DNA of 64,000 bases from Moritella dasanensis ArB 0140 (lineage in GTDB: Bacteria > Pseudomonadota > Gammaproteobacteria > Enterobacterales > Moritellaceae), in NCBI RefSeq assembly GCF_000276805.1, contig NZ_AKXQ01000010.1, positions 1-64,000 of the forward strand, given 5' to 3'. Made by a program: the position numbers and the translations under genes. The notes beneath the pieces were generated by a model. The model made no database searches and was not told the origin of the DNA. It worked only from the letters and a program-made list of their open reading frames with translations. Positions 8,590 through 18,739 of the stretch are shown here, piece by piece. The stretch's first letter is position 1; the number at the start of each line of letters is the position of its first letter.

Positions 8590-10713
8590 CTAATCTACTT
8601 TAAACTGACCCACTAATGCCTGTTGTTGTGATGATAGCTGGGCAATATTCTGACCTACTTTTTCTGCGGCAGTCGATTGATCTAACATTGACTGGCTTAG
8701 GTCGCGGATATTTGCCACGTTACCGTTCACTTCTGTTGATACTGTTTTTTGCTCGCTGGCTGCGTTAACAATTTCACTGTTCATGGTTTGGATATCAGCG
8801 ACGAAGGATGAGATGTCAGCCAAACTTTCGACTGCTTGTTTCACTTGTGTCGCGGTTTCAAGGGCAAGGTGATTACCTTCTGATATCGCGGTTGTGACGC
8901 TGCGAGTACCTGATTGTAGATCTTCGATAACCACTCTAATTTCGTCGACTGAGTCGTGAGTACGACTTGCTAGCAACCTAACTTCATCGGCGACCACTGC
9001 AAAGCCTCGACCTTGTTCACCGGCTCTTGCCGCTTCAATGGCTGCATTCAGTGCTAGTAGGTTGGTTTGTTCGGAAATACCTTCAATTACCGACAGTATA
9101 GAGCTAATGTTACCGCTATTTTTTTCCAACTCAGTAGCGATTGGTACTGCCATCGCCATTCTTTCGACTAATTCTTGCATGGTATCAGCGGATTGTTGAA
9201 CCACTGATTGACCACCTTGCGCGAGCTGTTCTGCTTGGCTAGCCATTTCCGCGGCTCTGTCGGCATTCTCTAATACCAATGCTGATGTCTGCGTCATCTC
9301 TTCAGAAGCCGTTGCCACCATATCCACTTCTTTAAATTGTGACTCACAGCCTTGGCGTGATTGTTCTGCGATCTCCTCGGCTTGTTTTGAGGTGTTACTG
9401 ATGGCGTTAGAGGTTTCAATCACTTCTTTAATTGTGCCTTGGATCTTATCTAAAAAGCGGTTGAACCATGTTGCGAGTTCACCAATTTCATCGCTAGACC
9501 TGACATCGAGTCGTTGGGTTAAATCCCCTTCGCCAGTGGCAATATCTTGTAAACGGTTGGCGACGGCTTTAATTGGCGCGACTAATTTTACTGCTGCAAA
9601 CCAAATAATCAATAAACCAAAGAGGGTAACGATAACCCCTGTGATGATTTGGATCTTAAGGCTGTCTGCAGCTTGTACTTCAATCAGTTGATTTAGCGCT
9701 AACGCATCGGCCATCACGCTTGTTCTTGGCATCGTAATGACAATGCCCCAGTTTACGGCATTAAGTTTAATCGGCATGAACACTGTTAGAGATTGCTGAT
9801 CGCTACTCCATTGTGATTGGGTTACGCCATTCGCTAACCACTGCTTCAATTGCGGATCATTGACTTGTGAGCCAATGGTAGAATCATCGCCATCGGTTGC
9901 AATTAATTGACCGTTATTACTGACAATTTGTACCTTGCCTGCACCAGAGAATAGCGCTTGGTCGGCACTTAATGCATATTGCTGCAGCACATCGATTTTT
10001 AGGTCTATACCTGTGACTGCAATGACCTCGCCGTCTTTACGCAGGGGAACAGTAATGGTGCTGATTAACTGCGAAATACCGCTTTCATTATATAAGTAAG
10101 GTTCGATGACACACGTGCGGTTATTAGTCGTGCTACAGCTATACCAGAAGTTGTCTGCTTGTCCGCTGGCAGCCTGCGATGAGTTGTTGATCTGCTGTTC
10201 AGTTTTAATGGTCAGCGTCGGCTCGTTTTGATTGTTCTTATACCAATAGGCAGAAAAACGGCCTTGATCATTGGAACTGACATAATCGGCGTTCGCATAA
10301 TTACCGTCTTCACCATCAAGAGTATCGGGTAAAAACGTCGTAAATGCAGCGTGCATATTATCGAAGTTCTGGATCGAACGCTTTAGCAATTCCGAGACGG
10401 AATTACGCAGTTGGTCACTGCTAGTAAAGTTTTCTTCCGCGTTATACTGCAAGAAAGCAATACTCTCGGCGAGCATTTCTGCACGGTAAGTCGCTTCATC
10501 TAAGTATTTTTGCACGATCGAAGCTTGTGTGTTGGCTTCACTCATGAGTAATTGTTCGGATTTTTCACCGACAGAATCGCTGGTTTGAAGCTGAATAATT
10601 TCTTGATTGGAAGTTGATGATGAAAGTGTAAAACTGATTAATGATATTGCGACAAGCAAAATGCAACATCCAGAAAGCAAAGTTATCTTCCATTGAACTG
10701 ATAACGAACCCAT
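8590..10713 (-). CDS. Methyl-accepting chemotaxis protein with dCache sensor
   Basis: Transmembrane chemoreceptor that senses a small molecule in the periplasm and controls CheA. Counted from the chosen start: first membrane helix at about 8-30; a periplasmic region of about 310 residues of dCache type; second helix 'IITGVIVTLFGLLIIWFAA'; a HAMP domain; then a long coiled-coil signalling domain with the hallmark hairpin tip '[19 protein letters not shown]' and '[15 protein letters not shown]'. No C-terminal CheR-tethering pentapeptide is seen. The ATG at 10713 has AAAGGGA six bases upstream. An in-frame start 18 codons earlier has no such site and adds a non-typical tail. No che genes are near, as is usual for scattered receptors. 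Confidence 0.92.
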   Translation of the reverse strand: MGSLSVQWKITLLSGCCILLVAISLISFTLSSSTSNQEIIQLQTSDSVGEKSEQLLMSEANTQASIVQKYLDEATYRAEMLAESIAFLQYNAEENFTSSDQLRNSVSELLKRSIQNFDNMHAAFTTFLPDTLDGEDGNYANADYVSSNDQGRFSAYWYKNNQNEPTLTIKTEQQINNSSQAASGQADNFWYSCSTTNNRTCVIEPYLYNESGISQLISTITVPLRKDGEVIAVTGIDLKIDVLQQYALSADQALFSGAGKVQIVSNNGQLIATDGDDSTIGSQVNDPQLKQWLANGVTQSQWSSDQQSLTVFMPIKLNAVNWGIVITMPRTSVMADALALNQLIEVQAADSLKIQIITGVIVTLFGLLIIWFAAVKLVAPIKAVANRLQDIATGEGDLTQRLDVRSSDEIGELATWFNRFLDKIQGTIKEVIETSNAISNTSKQAEEIAEQSRQGCESQFKEVDMVATASEEMTQTSALVLENADRAAEMASQAEQLAQGGQSVVQQSADTMQELVERMAMAVPIATELEKNSGNISSILSVIEGISEQTNLLALNAAIEAARAGEQGRGFAVVADEVRLLASRTHDSVDEIRVVIEDLQSGTRSVTTAISEGNHLALETATQVKQAVESLADISSFVADIQTMNSEIVNAASEQKTVSTEVNGNVANIRDLSQSMLDQSTAAEKVGQNIAQLSSQQQALVGQFKVD

Positions 10714-11129
10714 GTAAATTCCCTTTAATACCCTAATATAGTTACGGCTGTTAGGTTTATATGTCAAATAAACGCCATACTAATTGTTTTAAATATGTTT
10801 ATAGCAAGTTAACGCGAAACAATAAAGTGTTACGAGTAAATTAAACCGTTTCAGCTGAAAGTAGTAATGGCATGGTCATACTAAAGTGCTACTTAGCTCA
10901 TCATTATATTTTTGCATAATTGGAGTTGTAAAAAGGTGGACTTGGTATTGTTTTCTTGTGGTTAAATATCAAAAAATTGCGTGTTATCAGTAAATAAAGA
11001 TTTATTTGTCACTATTTATTACCCTTGGTGGGCATTTTATTTAGGCATCACTAGACTTAGCACTACTGAGTCTATTTATAAGTGCTAATGACTGTTTATA
11101 GATTTTAACTACAATTTGAGGGTTTGTTA
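10714..11129. other. Divergent intergenic region, no gene seen
   Basis: About 415 AT-rich bases between the chemoreceptor gene and the small lipoprotein gene. It should hold the promoters of both. I found no ORF, RNA gene or clear operator. Confidence 0.5.
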
Positions 11130-11453
11130 ATGAAAGTGGTCAAAGCATTAAGTACTATTTTGTTGTCGGTCGTTTTAGCGGGTTGTTCTGGCACATCGAT
11201 GAAAACACAAAGTCTCGACGAGAGTCAATATACTGTTCTTGGACCTGGTTCTGCTACAGCAACTGGTATCATGTTATTTCAGTTTATTCCAATCCAACAA
11301 AATGACCGCTTTGTACGTGCTCAAAATGCGGCTATTGCAACCCAAGGTGGTGACGCGCTTATTAATGTAGAAGTACAAGAAGATTGGTTTTGGGCATGGA
11401 TATTGAACGGTTATCAGACTACAGTGTCGGGCGATGTCGTTAAGTTAAAATGA
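11130..11453 (+). CDS. Small lipoprotein of unknown function
   Basis: A 107-residue protein with a lipoprotein signal peptide: Lys-containing start, hydrophobic stretch, lipobox LAGC with the acylated Cys near residue 19. The mature part contains 'NAAIATQGGDALINVEVQED', a pattern like small envelope lipoproteins in which an alpha helix leads into a strand, and ends with a Trp-rich strand and 'VSGDVVKLK'. I do not recognise a named family. The ATG at 11130 has GAGGG seven bases upstream, so two codons upstream in the same frame are not part of the protein. Monocistronic. Confidence 0.75.
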   Translation: MKVVKALSTILLSVVLAGCSGTSMKTQSLDESQYTVLGPGSATATGIMLFQFIPIQQNDRFVRAQNAAIATQGGDALINVEVQEDWFWAWILNGYQTTVSGDVVKLK

Positions 11454-11464
11454 AATAAATCATG

Positions 11465-11522
11465 ACTGTTATTCATCCATCTTGGGCTCGTTTTGCGCGC
11501 AAGATCAAGCTTGGATAACAGT
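11465..11522 (+). other. Nested imperfect hairpin after the lipoprotein gene
   Basis: An outer pair ACTGTTAT/ATAACAGT encloses an inner pair ATCTTG/CAAGAT with a GC-rich loop. It lies directly behind the lipoprotein stop and has no T-run. It may be a 3'-end structure of that mRNA. Confidence 0.3.
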
Positions 11523-11618
11523 AACACCTATCTGGGGTAATCTCCGCTTGATTCTCACACTTCTAAGCGGTTATCTTTAGTCATCTTAGGTTTAAACTTA
11601 TGTGACAAAGGAATGAAT

Positions 11619-12551
11619 ATGTCAGAGCAAAAATATAGACTGGTAACGCGAAGTGATTTTGATGGTTTGGTATGTGCAGTATTATTGAAGCAGCAAGACC
11701 TTATCAGTGACATTAAGTTTGTTCATCCTAAGGATATGCAAGACGGGAAAATTGATATTACCCCGAATGATATCGTCACTAATCTACCTTATGTTAAAAG
11801 TGCCTATCTGACTTTTGATCACCATCTTTCTGAAACAATCCGTAATACTGGCGAACGCGCTAATCACATCATTGATCCTGATGCGCCTTCTGCTGCACGT
11901 GTTGTGTGGGATTTTTATGGTGGTCTAGACACATTCCCTGCTGAATGGACTGAAATGATGGAGGCCGTTGATAAAGGTGACTCTGCACAGTTCAATCGCG
12001 ACGAAGTATTAAACGCGCAGGGCTGGAACCTGATGAACTTCTTGATGGATGCGCGAACTGGATTAGGGCGTTTCCGCGAATTCAGAATATCTAACTATGC
12101 CTTGATGATGGATCTGATTGATTATTGTAAAGACCACAATATTGATGACATTTTACAATTACCCGATGTGAAAGAACGCATTGAACTGTACCGCGAACAC
12201 GAAACTATGTTTAAACAACAGGTTCAGCGCTGTGCAACCGAGCATGGTAACTTAGTGTTACTTGATTTAACGGACGAAGAGACTATTTTCGCCGGTAACC
12301 GCTTCATGATTTACGCATTATTCCCACAATGTAATATTTCGATTCACAAGATGTGGGGCTTCCAAAAGCAAAATATCGTCTTTGCGACGGGTAAATCTAT
12401 CTTTGACCGCAACTCGAAAACGAACGTCGGTGAGCTAATGCTTAAATACGGCGGCGGTGGCCATATTGCTGCTGGTACATGCCAGATTGAAATTGAAAAA
12501 TCAGAAGCAGTACAGCAAGAACTTATTACCAAGATTACCGCTGACGGTTAG
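11619..12551 (+). CDS. DHH-family phosphoesterase
   Basis: Predicted cytosolic metal-dependent phosphoesterase of the DHH superfamily, which includes RecJ, nano-RNases/pAp phosphatases and PPases. Visible motifs are 'TRSDFDGLVCAVLL' (motif I, near residue 10), 'TFDHHLSE' (DHH motif, about 69-76), a conserved Asp in 'VDKGDSAQF' and the DHHA1 glycine motif 'YGGGGHIAAGTC' near the C terminus. Length (310) fits the small DHH-DHHA1 enzymes. The substrate is not clear; pAp, oligoribonucleotides or cyclic dinucleotide products are possible. The ATG at 11619 is preferred to that at 11613 because AAAGGA would touch the earlier one. Confidence 0.85.
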   Translation: MSEQKYRLVTRSDFDGLVCAVLLKQQDLISDIKFVHPKDMQDGKIDITPNDIVTNLPYVKSAYLTFDHHLSETIRNTGERANHIIDPDAPSAARVVWDFYGGLDTFPAEWTEMMEAVDKGDSAQFNRDEVLNAQGWNLMNFLMDARTGLGRFREFRISNYALMMDLIDYCKDHNIDDILQLPDVKERIELYREHETMFKQQVQRCATEHGNLVLLDLTDEETIFAGNRFMIYALFPQCNISIHKMWGFQKQNIVFATGKSIFDRNSKTNVGELMLKYGGGGHIAAGTCQIEIEKSEAVQQELITKITADG

Positions 12552-12622
12552 CACGTATCTTCTCTCTATTTATGGGCTAAAATCGAGCGATTACAGCGTT
12601 AAATAGTCAATACCCAGTTAGC

Positions 12623-12686
12623 AAAAAGCCCCCACAGCTATTTTTCTTTATATAGAGAGAAAGAGAAATAGTTGTGGGGGCTTTTT
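12623..12686. terminator. Bidirectional terminator after the DHH gene
   Basis: A long stem, arms AAAAAGCCCCCACA and TGTGGGGGCTTTTT with a further imperfect extension, lies between the DHH gene and the convergent SEC-C gene. A and T tracts on both sides make it work in either direction. Confidence 0.92.
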
Positions 12687-12784
12687 AGTACAGCTAATAA
12701 CGACAGTCATTAACTGTACTACTTTGGACTAATTTAGTACGTCTACTATATTAGCTCAAAGTACATTTATTAAAGCGTTGCTTA

Positions 12785-12949
12785 TTAACCGCAACACTTC
12801 TTAAATTTCTTACCGCTACCACATAGGCAAGGATCGTTACGACCTACTTTAGCGCCATCTCTTACGATAGGAGCTTGTGGTGCGTGATCATGGCTACAGC
12901 CTGGACCGTGTACGTGACCTTCTTCGCCGTGTGTATGTTGGTTTGTCAT
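12785..12949 (-). CDS. 54-residue SEC-C zinc-motif protein
   Basis: A very short gene. The predicted protein has a His-rich N terminus (six His within the first 22 residues) and ends in the SEC-C motif '[18 protein letters not shown]', the Zn-binding sequence found at the C terminus of SecA and in small YchJ/YecA-like proteins. It is thus a stand-alone SEC-C peptide. SEC-C motifs bind zinc and contact SecB or ribosomes in studied cases; a role here is inference. AAGGA lies seven bases before the ATG on the minus strand, and the gene has its own terminator on the downstream side, both of which support it as real. Confidence 0.88.
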   Translation of the reverse strand: MTNQHTHGEEGHVHGPGCSHDHAPQAPIVRDGAKVGRNDPCLCGSGKKFKKCCG

Positions 12950-13066
12950 TGTCTATTCCTTATTCGATTTCGGTACTGGGTTATCTTTGATGAAACTATA
13001 TAACAAAGTTTTTAGGATTTGGCTAAAGTTATTGCAAATAAATTGCAGTGGCAGCCAAATTAGCCA

Positions 13067-13873
13067 TTAATCAGACGGATTCAGGGCTTCTTTGATTTGG
13101 TCTGAGTCAAAACCTTTACCAGATAAATACGCGTAAGCTTTCGATTTTCCTGCGCCACTCTTAATATCAAGGCGTTTTTTGGCCAACACATCAATACAGC
13201 TTTGATAAAAATCGATATCACCCGCTTCTTCAAGTTGATCAATCAGACTGTCGAACTCTTCAACGTCAATGAGCTTTTTACGCAATTCATTGAGTATCAC
13301 TCGTTTACCTTTGCCTTTACGGTATAGCTTCATGACTTCTTTGCTCAGGTCTGCTTTTTCAGCTTTAACTTCAAGCTTAGATCTTAAGGTGTCTTTTTCT
13401 GGGTGCATCGACAGGGCATGGTCAATTTCGGCGCGTGAAAAGCCTTTGGTGGTGAACTGAGAGTAGACTTTTTCTTTGGTAGTGTTGTGGAAGTTTTGAA
13501 ATGTATTGCTTAAGCGTGATTCGGCGAGGGCGAACTGATCGATATTTTCATCATACATAACTTGTTCGATGGCTTCTGCTATTTCTTTTTGGCCGACACC
13601 GCGAGCACGTAATTTACGAGTGATGGCTGATTTACCTTGCTCGTTATGAAACGCAGACTCAGCAAAACGCATTGCAAAGTCAAAATCGCTTTTGATGTAA
13701 CCTTTCTCAATGAGGTCGGCTAGTACCGTTTCTACCCAGTCTTGATTTTCTGTTTTGCGCTCAAGCTTGGCGCGTACTTCTGCAAGCGTGTAGTCTTTTT
13801 GTGCTAAATGCCAGTATGCTGAGTTATATACGTTTTCAATTGCTTTTGCTTGTTTGAGTTCTTTTTGCAGCAT
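13067..13873 (-). CDS. RecX-like regulatory protein, double length
   Basis: RecX proteins bind RecA filaments and limit recombinase activity. The first about 150 residues show the RecX three-helix repeats: 'AYWHLAQKDYTLAEVRAKLE', 'VLADLIEKGYIKSDFDFAMRF' and 'AITRKLRARGVGQKEIAEAI'. The protein is 268 residues, well above the common 150-160, and the second half keeps the same style ('LRSKLEVKAEK', 'VILNELRKKLIDVEEFDSLI', 'AYAYLSGKGFDSDQIKEAL'), suggesting added repeats. There is no recA next to it. It is the last gene before a divergent glycosidase. Function as a RecA modulator is likely but not certain for this long form. Confidence 0.75.
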   Translation of the reverse strand: MLQKELKQAKAIENVYNSAYWHLAQKDYTLAEVRAKLERKTENQDWVETVLADLIEKGYIKSDFDFAMRFAESAFHNEQGKSAITRKLRARGVGQKEIAEAIEQVMYDENIDQFALAESRLSNTFQNFHNTTKEKVYSQFTTKGFSRAEIDHALSMHPEKDTLRSKLEVKAEKADLSKEVMKLYRKGKGKRVILNELRKKLIDVEEFDSLIDQLEEAGDIDFYQSCIDVLAKKRLDIKSGAGKSKAYAYLSGKGFDSDQIKEALNPSD

Positions 13874-14135
13874 AGAAGACCTTCTATTTGATTAGCCGTC
13901 GGTTGTTAGACGTTAATTTTAACATTGATAGGGGAAAAAGATGAAGTTCATTACCAAATGTTATCATAATAAGTATGCTTGATAATTGTTATTCATAAAT
14001 CCCACTCATTATAATTACATCTATAAATTTTTAATAAAATCAATGTTAGCCTAATTCAATATTGAAAATGTGAGCTTCTTCAATGAGTTATTATTTTTGA
14101 TCGTTTACTCTAGAGCTCAACATGGATAGTGATAA

Positions 14136-15542
<1,407 letters not shown>

Positions 15543-15677
15543 TATTTATAGGTGTTATAACTGTTGTAACATCTAACCGTTATAACACCTTACTTGCGCT
15601 CACTCATAATGGGCGTATATTTTATAGCAATCAATGATTAATTATCATTCACGTATTTCTATAAAAGTGAGGTGCTT

Positions 15678-16016
15678 ATGCCTGTTATCCCAACAGACTT
15701 TGTGAACTACAAATCAACTCCTGTCTTTACGCCTGCAAATATTCCTAAAATGTTCCTGCATTTGCATAATACCCGCGCGGGTGTTTACGGTGAAATTAAC
15801 GTTATTAGTGGTTCGTTAAAGTTTTATGGCTTTGCTGAAAGGCGTGGTGCAATCGAACAAGAAATAGTGATTGGGCAAAATGAGACCGCAATTTCCCCTC
15901 CTGAGTATTGGCATAAAGTTGAATTCATGTCTGATGAGACCAGTTTCAGAGTCGATTTTTACGCCCAGCAAGATTCAGATATCGTGGCTGAAAATCGTTC
16001 AGAACGCAGTGATTAA
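15678..16016 (+). CDS. YeaR-like cupin protein (DUF1971)
   Basis: A 112-residue protein of the DUF1971 family (E. coli YeaR and the C-terminal part of some TehB proteins). Recognisable are 'TRAGVYGEINVISGSLKFYGFAE' and 'ISPPEYWHKVEFMSDETSFRVDFY', equivalent to the cupin-fold strands of YeaR. In E. coli yeaR is nitrate/nitric-oxide responsive and has been linked to tellurite resistance; whether this copy is so regulated is not visible. The ATG at 15678 has GAGG five bases upstream; the GTG two codons earlier overlaps that site. A gap of 12 bases to the next gene indicates one operon. Confidence 0.82.
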   Translation: MPVIPTDFVNYKSTPVFTPANIPKMFLHLHNTRAGVYGEINVISGSLKFYGFAERRGAIEQEIVIGQNETAISPPEYWHKVEFMSDETSFRVDFYAQQDSDIVAENRSERSD

Positions 16017-16028
16017 AGGAAAACGTCA

Positions 16029-16646
16029 ATGTCAGCTTTAAAACCAAAATTGTATTATGTTTATGATCCTATGTGTTCGTGGTGCTGGGGTTATAAACCG
16101 GTGTGGGAGCAAATTAAACAAGCCCTTGCCGATGACGTTGAAGTTATTTATGTATTGGGCGGTTTAGCACCAGATACCGACGACCCTATGCCAGAAATGA
16201 TGCAGGCGCAAATTGCTTCTTACTGGAAGAAAATTGAGAACTTTCTCGGCACCAAGTTCAATTATGAATTTTGGACCGAGAATAGCCCTCGACGTGCGAC
16301 TTATCCTGCTTGTCGTGCCATTCTTGCCGCGCGTTCACAAGGTGCCGAATTAACAATGCTGAATGCTATTCAAGTCGGCTATTATACCGAAGCTAAAAAT
16401 CCGAGCGATAACGCTATGCTGGTGGCTTTAGCAAAAAGTATTGGTTTAGATATTACCGAATTCGAGACCGAGTTTTTAGCGCTCAAAACGCATCAAGCAT
16501 TATTAACTGAAATTAGGTTTGCGCGTTCGATAGGTGGCAGCAGTTTTCCATCTTTGTTTGTTACTAAAGAAGGCAAGCAGATCGAAATACCAGTGGACTA
16601 TAAAGACGCTGAATCAACGGTTGAATTGATAAGAAGTACTATTTGA
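16029..16646 (+). CDS. DsbA-family thioredoxin-fold protein
   Basis: A 205-residue thioredoxin-fold protein with the active-site pair Cys16-Ser-Trp-Cys19 in 'DPMCSWCWGYKP' and the cis-Pro loop 'GGSSFPSLFV'. It belongs to the DsbA/FrnE-like group with the helical insertion. No signal peptide is present, so it should act in the cytoplasm, unlike true DsbA. It follows the YeaR-like gene by 12 bases with AAAGGA as ribosome site, so the two are co-transcribed. A thiol redox or glutathione-dependent detoxification role is plausible. Confidence 0.85.
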   Translation: MSALKPKLYYVYDPMCSWCWGYKPVWEQIKQALADDVEVIYVLGGLAPDTDDPMPEMMQAQIASYWKKIENFLGTKFNYEFWTENSPRRATYPACRAILAARSQGAELTMLNAIQVGYYTEAKNPSDNAMLVALAKSIGLDITEFETEFLALKTHQALLTEIRFARSIGGSSFPSLFVTKEGKQIEIPVDYKDAESTVELIRSTI

Positions 16647-16695
16647 ACGATTAGAAGGGTTAAAACGATTTCGAAGATAAAACGATTTTGAAGAT

Positions 16696-16750
16696 AAAAA
16701 ACAGCCTGACTTTATTAAGTAAATATCACTTATAAAGTCAGGCTTTTTTT
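16696..16750. terminator. Terminator between the dsbA-like and BCCT genes
   Basis: Arms AGCCTGACTTTAT and ATAAAGTCAGGCT with an A-run before and seven Ts after. It lies between convergent genes and can act in both directions. Confidence 0.92.
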
Positions 16751-16799
16751 GTAGGTTAACAGCTTTGTAAGACTAATAGCGTTACAAAACTAATAGCCA

Positions 16800-18434
16800 T
16801 TACGCTTGTGCTAGTTCTTTCTCAGCAGCTAACGCTTCTTGTGCATGCGTCATCTTAATGGCAGCCATCGGGCCTGTTATCAGGGTGATAGCAATTAAGA
16901 ATGATACTGGTACAGCCGTGATAACAATGAATGATTGCAATGCATTCAAACCACCGTCACCTGCAAGCAATAATACCGCCGCAACACAGCCCATGATCAC
17001 AGCCCAGAATACGCGATGTTTACGATCTGGTTCATTATCACCTGATACCACCATAGCAATTGAATATGCCATAGAGTCACCCGTTGTCACGACAAACGTG
17101 GTTGTCAGTACCAAGAATGCAGGTAACAAGATAAAGCTTAATGGTAGTTGCTGTAATGTTGCTAGCAATACCGCAGGCAAGCCTGCTTCAGCTAATGGTC
17201 CAGAAATAATCCCAGGCGTTTGTAGCTCAAAGAAGATACCTGTGCCACCGAGTGCCGCGAACCAGAAGTTTGTAGCAATTGGTGCGCCAACGGCAACAGC
17301 CAATACCAACTCACGAATAGTACGACCTTCAGAGATACGCGCAATGAAAATAGCCATCATAGGCGCAAAACCAATGAACCAACCCCAGAAGAACCAAGTC
17401 CACCAAACATTCCAACCTGGATTGTCGTTAGTGATACTCATGGTTGGCATGTCTTGCAAGTAAACTGCAAAGGCACGACCAAATTGTTCAAAGATGAATT
17501 GTGTTGGACCCAAGACTAAGATTGCGATTAGCAATGCAAATGCACCGATAACGTTTAAGCGGCTAAGCCACTGCAAACCTTTATCCATGCCTGATGCAGC
17601 TGATGCAGCGCAAATCAACACTACCACAGCTAAAATCATCAGCTGAGAGTTCATGTCGTTTTTAAGGCCTGTTAGCACTTCAAGGCTGTAGCCCATTTGT
17701 GATGCTAAGAAGCCAATAGGACCAATAGTACCAGCAGCTACGGCGATAATTGAACAAGCGTCAATTACAGCACCAAACCAATGGTTTTCTAAACGGTTAC
17801 CAACGATAGGGAAAAGTAACGCACGTGGGCGTAGCTTAATACCATGGTGGTGATGCGCATACATCAACACAATCGTTGCGAGTGTGCCCAGTACAGACCA
17901 GGCGAGAAAGCCCCAATGCAAAAAGCTTTGGCTTAAAGCCGGCACAATTGCTTCAACAGTCGAGCCTGTAATGTCAGGATAGCTTGCTGATGGAGTAATG
18001 AAATGATAAATCGGTTCTGCTGCAGACCAGAAAACACCACCACCTGCTAATAGCGTACACATGATCATTGCTAACCAGCGGAAGGTGCCTATTTCGGGTT
18101 TGGTTTTCATGCCCATACGGGTTTTACCGTAACGGGTCGCCGCGATGCATAATGCAACTGCAAAGTTTGCTACCATTAGCCATTGCCAAAAGTAACCAAA
18201 TTGTCCAGCAGCGGCTGAAAATAAGTCTTGAATTAAGGTTGTGAAACGAGGGAGGTCAATGATCGCAGCTAATAAGAATAGGCTAATGAAGCCAATCGTT
18301 AATGCTGGAACCAATTTGTCGCTTTTGCGACGCTCTGAGGTAGTCGTTGTTACGGGTACATCTTCGCCAATCTGGCATGCATTTATTTGCATAAAATTCT
18401 CACTAAGGGGTGAGGGGCGAGATAATACCGACAT
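16800..18434 (-). CDS. BCCT-family osmolyte transporter
   Basis: Inner-membrane secondary transporter of the betaine/choline/carnitine family. About twelve hydrophobic helices are visible. The conserved Trp-rich stretch before 'WFIGFAPMMAIFIARISEGRTIREL' and 'WSAAEPIYHF' are family hallmarks. Ligand is probably glycine betaine, choline or DMSP, as for marine relatives, but this is inferred. No bet genes are adjacent. Start is uncertain: the reported ATG (18434) has only a GGAAAA upstream, while an ATG 14 codons later (18392) begins MQINACQ. A perfect AAGGAGG at 18462-18468 (complement) is too far from both to serve them. Confidence 0.88.
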   Translation of the reverse strand: MSVLSRPSPLSENFMQINACQIGEDVPVTTTTSERRKSDKLVPALTIGFISLFLLAAIIDLPRFTTLIQDLFSAAAGQFGYFWQWLMVANFAVALCIAATRYGKTRMGMKTKPEIGTFRWLAMIMCTLLAGGGVFWSAAEPIYHFITPSASYPDITGSTVEAIVPALSQSFLHWGFLAWSVLGTLATIVLMYAHHHHGIKLRPRALLFPIVGNRLENHWFGAVIDACSIIAVAAGTIGPIGFLASQMGYSLEVLTGLKNDMNSQLMILAVVVLICAASAASGMDKGLQWLSRLNVIGAFALLIAILVLGPTQFIFEQFGRAFAVYLQDMPTMSITNDNPGWNVWWTWFFWGWFIGFAPMMAIFIARISEGRTIRELVLAVAVGAPIATNFWFAALGGTGIFFELQTPGIISGPLAEAGLPAVLLATLQQLPLSFILLPAFLVLTTTFVVTTGDSMAYSIAMVVSGDNEPDRKHRVFWAVIMGCVAAVLLLAGDGGLNALQSFIVITAVPVSFLIAITLITGPMAAIKMTHAQEALAAEKELAQA

Positions 18435-18739
18435 TGGTGTGATTTTCCAGTTTTATCTACCTCCTTAGATTAGAAGTCTGGTTTATTAGCTTATATCATT
18501 GTATTTACATGCTATTTAAACTTTCTTCATAATCAGTAAGTTATGACATTAATTACCCCGCAAGTAATAATGTGATATTTATCACGGTTATTTTATCGAC
18601 GATTTTCAGGGTTGTTCACTTATTGACCACTGCTGGTTAATCGCTGATAGGCATCGAAATAGAAGTTGCCGGGGGGGATTGGCATTTCACTTGTAACATT
18701 TGAGCAGCATTAATATACTTAGTAGTCTAACTATTATTT
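18435..18739. other. Divergent promoter region between BCCT and yjdF genes
   Basis: About 305 bases without a gene. On the minus strand there is a perfect anti-Shine-Dalgarno match, AAGGAGGT, with no ATG, GTG or TTG at a usable distance. A run of seven Gs lies near 18670. Both flanking genes must have promoters here. Confidence 0.45.

Noticed and set aside
10714-10767. 18 extra N-terminal codons of the first chemoreceptor
   Set aside because: The downstream ATG has a good ribosome site and gives a normal receptor N terminus.
13960-14010. GATAATTGTTATT-like sequence as a Fur box before the 6-phospho-beta-glucosidase gene
   Set aside because: Too many mismatches to the 7-1-7 consensus, and no iron-related gene beside it.
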